From an uncultured Azospirillum sp. (GTDB taxonomy: Bacteria > Pseudomonadota > Alphaproteobacteria > RF32 > CAG-239), in contig CANDEX010000036.1 in assembly GCA_947383875.1 (NCBI GenBank), positions 1-15,019 on the forward strand: a stretch of DNA of 15,019 bases, written 5' to 3'. Positions 12,454 through 15,019 of the stretch are shown piece by piece. The translations under genes were made by a program, and so were the position numbers. The notes below the pieces were generated by a model, which worked only from the letters and a program-made list of their open reading frames with translations, made no database searches and was not told the DNA's origin. The number at the start of each line of letters is the position of its first letter. Position 1 is the stretch's first letter.

Positions 12454-15019
12454 ATGACTAAAAGAATGCTGATTGATGACACCCGCCCTGAAGAAACACG
12501 CGTTGTCATCGTAAACGGAAACAAAGTTGAAGACGTTGAATTCGAATCTGCCAACCGTAAACAAATTAAAGGCAATATCTATTTAGCCAAAGTTATGCGT
12601 GTTGAGCCGTCGCTGCAAGCCGCCTTTGTTGATTACGGCGGGAATAAACACGGTTTTCTGGCTTTCGGAGAAATTCATCCGGACTATTATAATGTGTCTG
12701 AGGAAGAATTGGCTGCCATTGACAAAGAAGTTGATGATATTATTGAAGCCAAGAAACAGATGATTAAAGAGCGCGAAGCCGAACGCGAAAGACACCGCGC
12801 CGAAAAAGCCGCTCTCTATGCCGCAAGAGAAGAAGAACGCAAAGCACGAGAAGCAGCCGAAGCTGAAGCCAAAGCAGCGGAAGAAGCTGAAGTAAAGGAA
12901 GAGATTTCAGAAGCCGCCGCTGTCGACACTCACGAACCGTCTGCTTCCGAAGTATCAGAAATTTCGGCAGAAGCGGAAACAGCCACGGAAACGGAAACTG
13001 AAACAACCGCTCCCAATGAGAACAACGAAGACACTCAAGATAATCATAAACACCCCCGGAAAAAAAGAATCCTGAAAAAAAGAGCGCGCAAGGCTCAGGC
13101 GGCTCCTAAGGGAGATGTTCAAAACGAACAGGATAATTCTGAAGTCCCGACATCTGAAATCCCGACAGAAGAAAAACTGACCGTTATGGCAGAAGACAGC
13201 GTGCCTTCCGAAGAGACTGTTTCAGAAGATGTTGATGCTCTGCCCAAATCAGCCACCTATCACAATATGGCTGAGGAAGACATCACTGAAGATGATGAAG
13301 ACATGGACGAGGACAGTGAATGTGATTTCGAAATCCAGCGGAAACTGATGAAAATCCGTAAGCTGTTTCACCGCAGCAAAATTCAGGATGTCATTAAGGA
13401 AGGACAGGTCTTACTGGTTCAAGTTGTTAAGGAAGAACGCGGCAATAAAGGCGCGGCACTGACAACCTATTTGTCTTTGGCCGGACGTTATTGTGTTTTA
13501 ATGCCCAACCGCATTAAAAGCGGCGGCGTTTCCCGCAAGATTACCAATGTTTCCGATAGAAAACGCTTAAAGAATATCGTTAAGGAATTGCCGTTAAACA
13601 ATGAAATGTCAATGATTGTTCGTACGGCAGGTGAAGAAAAAACCAAGGCAGATATTGTTCGCGACTATAATTATCTTATCCGCAGTTGGAATCAAATTCG
13701 CACTTCTGCACTCAGCACCAAAGCTCCGGCTCTGATACACGAAGAAGGAAACCTTATTCGCCGCGCTCTGCGAGATATGTACACTAAAGACATTTCCGAA
13801 ATTATTGTTGACGGAGATCAAGCTTATAAATCTGCGCGTGAATTTGTTAAAATCCTGTCACCGCATAATTTGAAAAAGATCAAAGAAAACAGAAGGGGCG
13901 AACTCCCGCTGTTCCAAAGATTTCAGGTAGAGGCTCAACTGGATAAACTACATGACACTAATGTTCAGTTAGAATCCGGGGGCTATTTGGTTATAAATCC
14001 GACTGAAGCTCTGGTATCCATTGATGTCAACTCCGGTCGCGCAACCAAAGAAAAAGATTTGGAAGAAACAGCTTTAAAAACCAATCTGGAAGCAGCTGAT
14101 GAAATCGCCAAACAATTACGGATGCGTAATCTGGCGGGACTGGTGGTTGTTGACTTTATTGACATGGAAGAGCCAAAGAACAATCTGGCGGTTGAAAAAC
14201 GCATGAAAGAAGCCATGAAAAAAGATCGCGCCCGGATTCAAATTGCCAAAATGAGTTGTTTCGGTCTGCTGGAAATTTCTCGTCAACGGATGCATTCCTC
14301 TTTCTTTGAAAGCAATTATCAGGTTTGTCCGCATTGCCACGGAAAAGGTATTGTCCGTACAATCGAATCCGGTGCCGTTTTTGCATTGCGTTGCATTGAA
14401 GAAGAAGGCATTAAAAACCGTTGCTCAAAAATTAATCTCTTTTTGCCCAGCGAATTTGCTATTTATCTGTTAAACCAAAAACGGAAATGTCTGAGCGATT
14501 TAGAACAGCGTTATCATATGGAAGTCGTTATCTGTGCGGATGATTCGATAAAAAATATTGCTGATTATCGAATCGAACGGATTAAAGCAGTTAAGCCTCA
14601 ACCGGAAGAAAACAAAGAAGCCGCTCCGGCAACCGAAGAAAACAGCAAAGACCGCAGCAATCGTAAGCAACGTGAGCAAAATCGGCGTGAAAACCGTAAA
14701 TCACGCGAAGCAGCCAAAGAAGAAATCGTTGTTGAAAATGTGATGCAAGAAGAGCCTGCCTCTGATGCGGCAATTAAAGAAACTGAGGAAGCAGAGGGAC
14801 AACAGGACGAATTGCATGATAACAATACTCGTTCTTCCGGGCGTCGCCGTGACCGTCGTAATCGCTTTGATCGCCGTAACCGTAATCGTGATCGGCATAA
14901 TCGTCGCAATAGAGACAATGGCGGCAGTGAAACCGGCGAACACAATACTTTTGAAAACAAGAAAGAAAAAAGCGAAGCTATTATCTTGTATAACAGCCAT
15001 GAAGATATTAAATCTCCGG
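12454..15019 (+). CDS. rne: ribonuclease E, 3' end beyond the window
   Basis: An endoribonuclease that starts mRNA decay and processes stable RNAs, the scaffold of the degradosome. 855 residues are present with no stop. The N-terminus (MTKRMLIDDTRPEETRVVIV) matches the family start, so ATG 12454 is secure, with GGAG ten bases upstream. The S1 domain begins near residue 39 (GNIYLAKVMRVEPSLQAAFVDYGG), is interrupted by about 230 residues (80-309), and resumes at EGQVLLVQVVKEERGNKGA. Catalytic DVNSGR gives Asp524 and Asn526, and VVVDFIDM gives Asp567; the spacing of 43 equals that of E. coli Asp303/Asp346. The zinc-link CPHCHGKG has Cys625 and Cys628, again with E. coli spacing. From about residue 670 the chain is disordered, with an Arg-rich RNA-binding stretch at 796-822. 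It is divergent from the amidase gene. Confidence 0.97.
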   Translation, partial: MTKRMLIDDTRPEETRVVIVNGNKVEDVEFESANRKQIKGNIYLAKVMRVEPSLQAAFVDYGGNKHGFLAFGEIHPDYYNVSEEELAAIDKEVDDIIEAKKQMIKEREAERERHRAEKAALYAAREEERKAREAAEAEAKAAEEAEVKEEISEAAAVDTHEPSASEVSEISAEAETATETETETTAPNENNEDTQDNHKHPRKKRILKKRARKAQAAPKGDVQNEQDNSEVPTSEIPTEEKLTVMAEDSVPSEETVSEDVDALPKSATYHNMAEEDITEDDEDMDEDSECDFEIQRKLMKIRKLFHRSKIQDVIKEGQVLLVQVVKEERGNKGAALTTYLSLAGRYCVLMPNRIKSGGVSRKITNVSDRKRLKNIVKELPLNNEMSMIVRTAGEEKTKADIVRDYNYLIRSWNQIRTSALSTKAPALIHEEGNLIRRALRDMYTKDISEIIVDGDQAYKSAREFVKILSPHNLKKIKENRRGELPLFQRFQVEAQLDKLHDTNVQLESGGYLVINPTEALVSIDVNSGRATKEKDLEETALKTNLEAADEIAKQLRMRNLAGLVVVDFIDMEEPKNNLAVEKRMKEAMKKDRARIQIAKMSCFGLLEISRQRMHSSFFESNYQVCPHCHGKGIVRTIESGAVFALRCIEEEGIKNRCSKINLFLPSEFAIYLLNQKRKCLSDLEQRYHMEVVICADDSIKNIADYRIERIKAVKPQPEENKEAAPATEENSKDRSNRKQREQNRRENRKSREAAKEEIVVENVMQEEPASDAAIKETEEAEGQQDELHDNNTRSSGRRRDRRNRFDRRNRNRDRHNRRNRDNGGSETGEHNTFENKKEKSEAIILYNSHEDIKSP
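12691..13380 (+). other. large acidic/coiled insertion inside the RNase E S1 domain
   Basis: Residues about 80-309 split the S1 fold. In order there is a charged long helix rich in Glu, Arg, Lys and Ala (about 85-150), an acidic Thr/Glu/Ser-rich part, a basic patch (198-214, HKHPRKKRILKK...), and a strongly acidic block (274-290, many Asp/Glu). The frame is open and codon use is continuous with the flanks, so it is a real insertion and not an intron or frameshift. S1 insertions of this kind are known in alphaproteobacterial RNase E. Confidence 0.85.

Noticed and set aside
12203..12575. Minus-strand frames across the rne leader and first codons
   Set aside because: They run antisense to the leader and to RNase E and have no ribosome site or motif.
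12764..13006. Leu/Arg-rich minus-strand frame inside rne
   Set aside because: It is the antisense of Glu/Lys/Ala codons in the S1 insertion; such repeats create long antisense frames by chance.
14840..14920. Repeated CGTCGC/CGTAAC-like units near the right edge considered as a tandem DNA repeat
   Set aside because: They are irregular and explained by Arg/Asn/Asp codons in the RNA-binding tail of RNase E.

Overview
The window reads as chromosome of an AT-rich alphaproteobacterium. Three things point there: the divergent order rne <> amidase - PBP1A - prfB, which is conserved in that class; an RNase E whose S1 domain is split by a long acidic insertion; and a regulator with the LexA/S24-like architecture common in alphaproteobacteria. 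Proteins are Lys/Asn/Ile-rich and spacers are very AT-rich, as in host-associated or gut lineages. The species cannot be named from the sequence.

Layout. (1) 1-672, minus: two overlapping genes, the second running off the left edge. They resemble small genes seen in alphaproteobacterial prophage modules; one carries a His...Cys arrangement suggesting a permuted papain-like fold. (2) 673-836: divergent promoter region with a possible operator. (3) 837-2359, plus: a three-gene run of an S24-like regulator that has apparently lost its catalytic dyad, a 75-aa unknown protein, and a left-handed beta-helix acyltransferase. (4) 10496-2356, minus: a tightly packed five-gene operon of PBP1A, prfB (with a programmed +1 frameshift), a membrane-anchored alpha/beta hydrolase, a 1075-aa AsmA/YhdP-like protein and a HAD-like protein. 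It meets the acyltransferase gene tail to tail with overlapping stop codons. (5) 11881-10631, minus: N-acetylmuramoyl-L-alanine amidase with AMIN domain, with its own promoter. (6) 11882-12453: divergent intergenic region holding the likely long structured 5' leader of rne. (7) 12454 to the right edge, plus: RNase E, open at its 3' end.

How the genes fit together. The minus-strand block is an envelope-growth cluster: PBP1A makes peptidoglycan, the amidase cleaves it at division, and the AsmA-like protein probably helps move phospholipid to the outer membrane. It is linked to translation termination (RF2) and sits opposite RNA turnover (RNase E). RF2 and RNase E each carry a recognisable or likely self-regulatory element: the RF2 frameshift is certain by pattern, the rne leader is inferred. 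I see no CRISPR array, tRNA, rRNA, insertion sequence or obvious defence system. The least explained parts are the left 2.4 kb and the rne leader.
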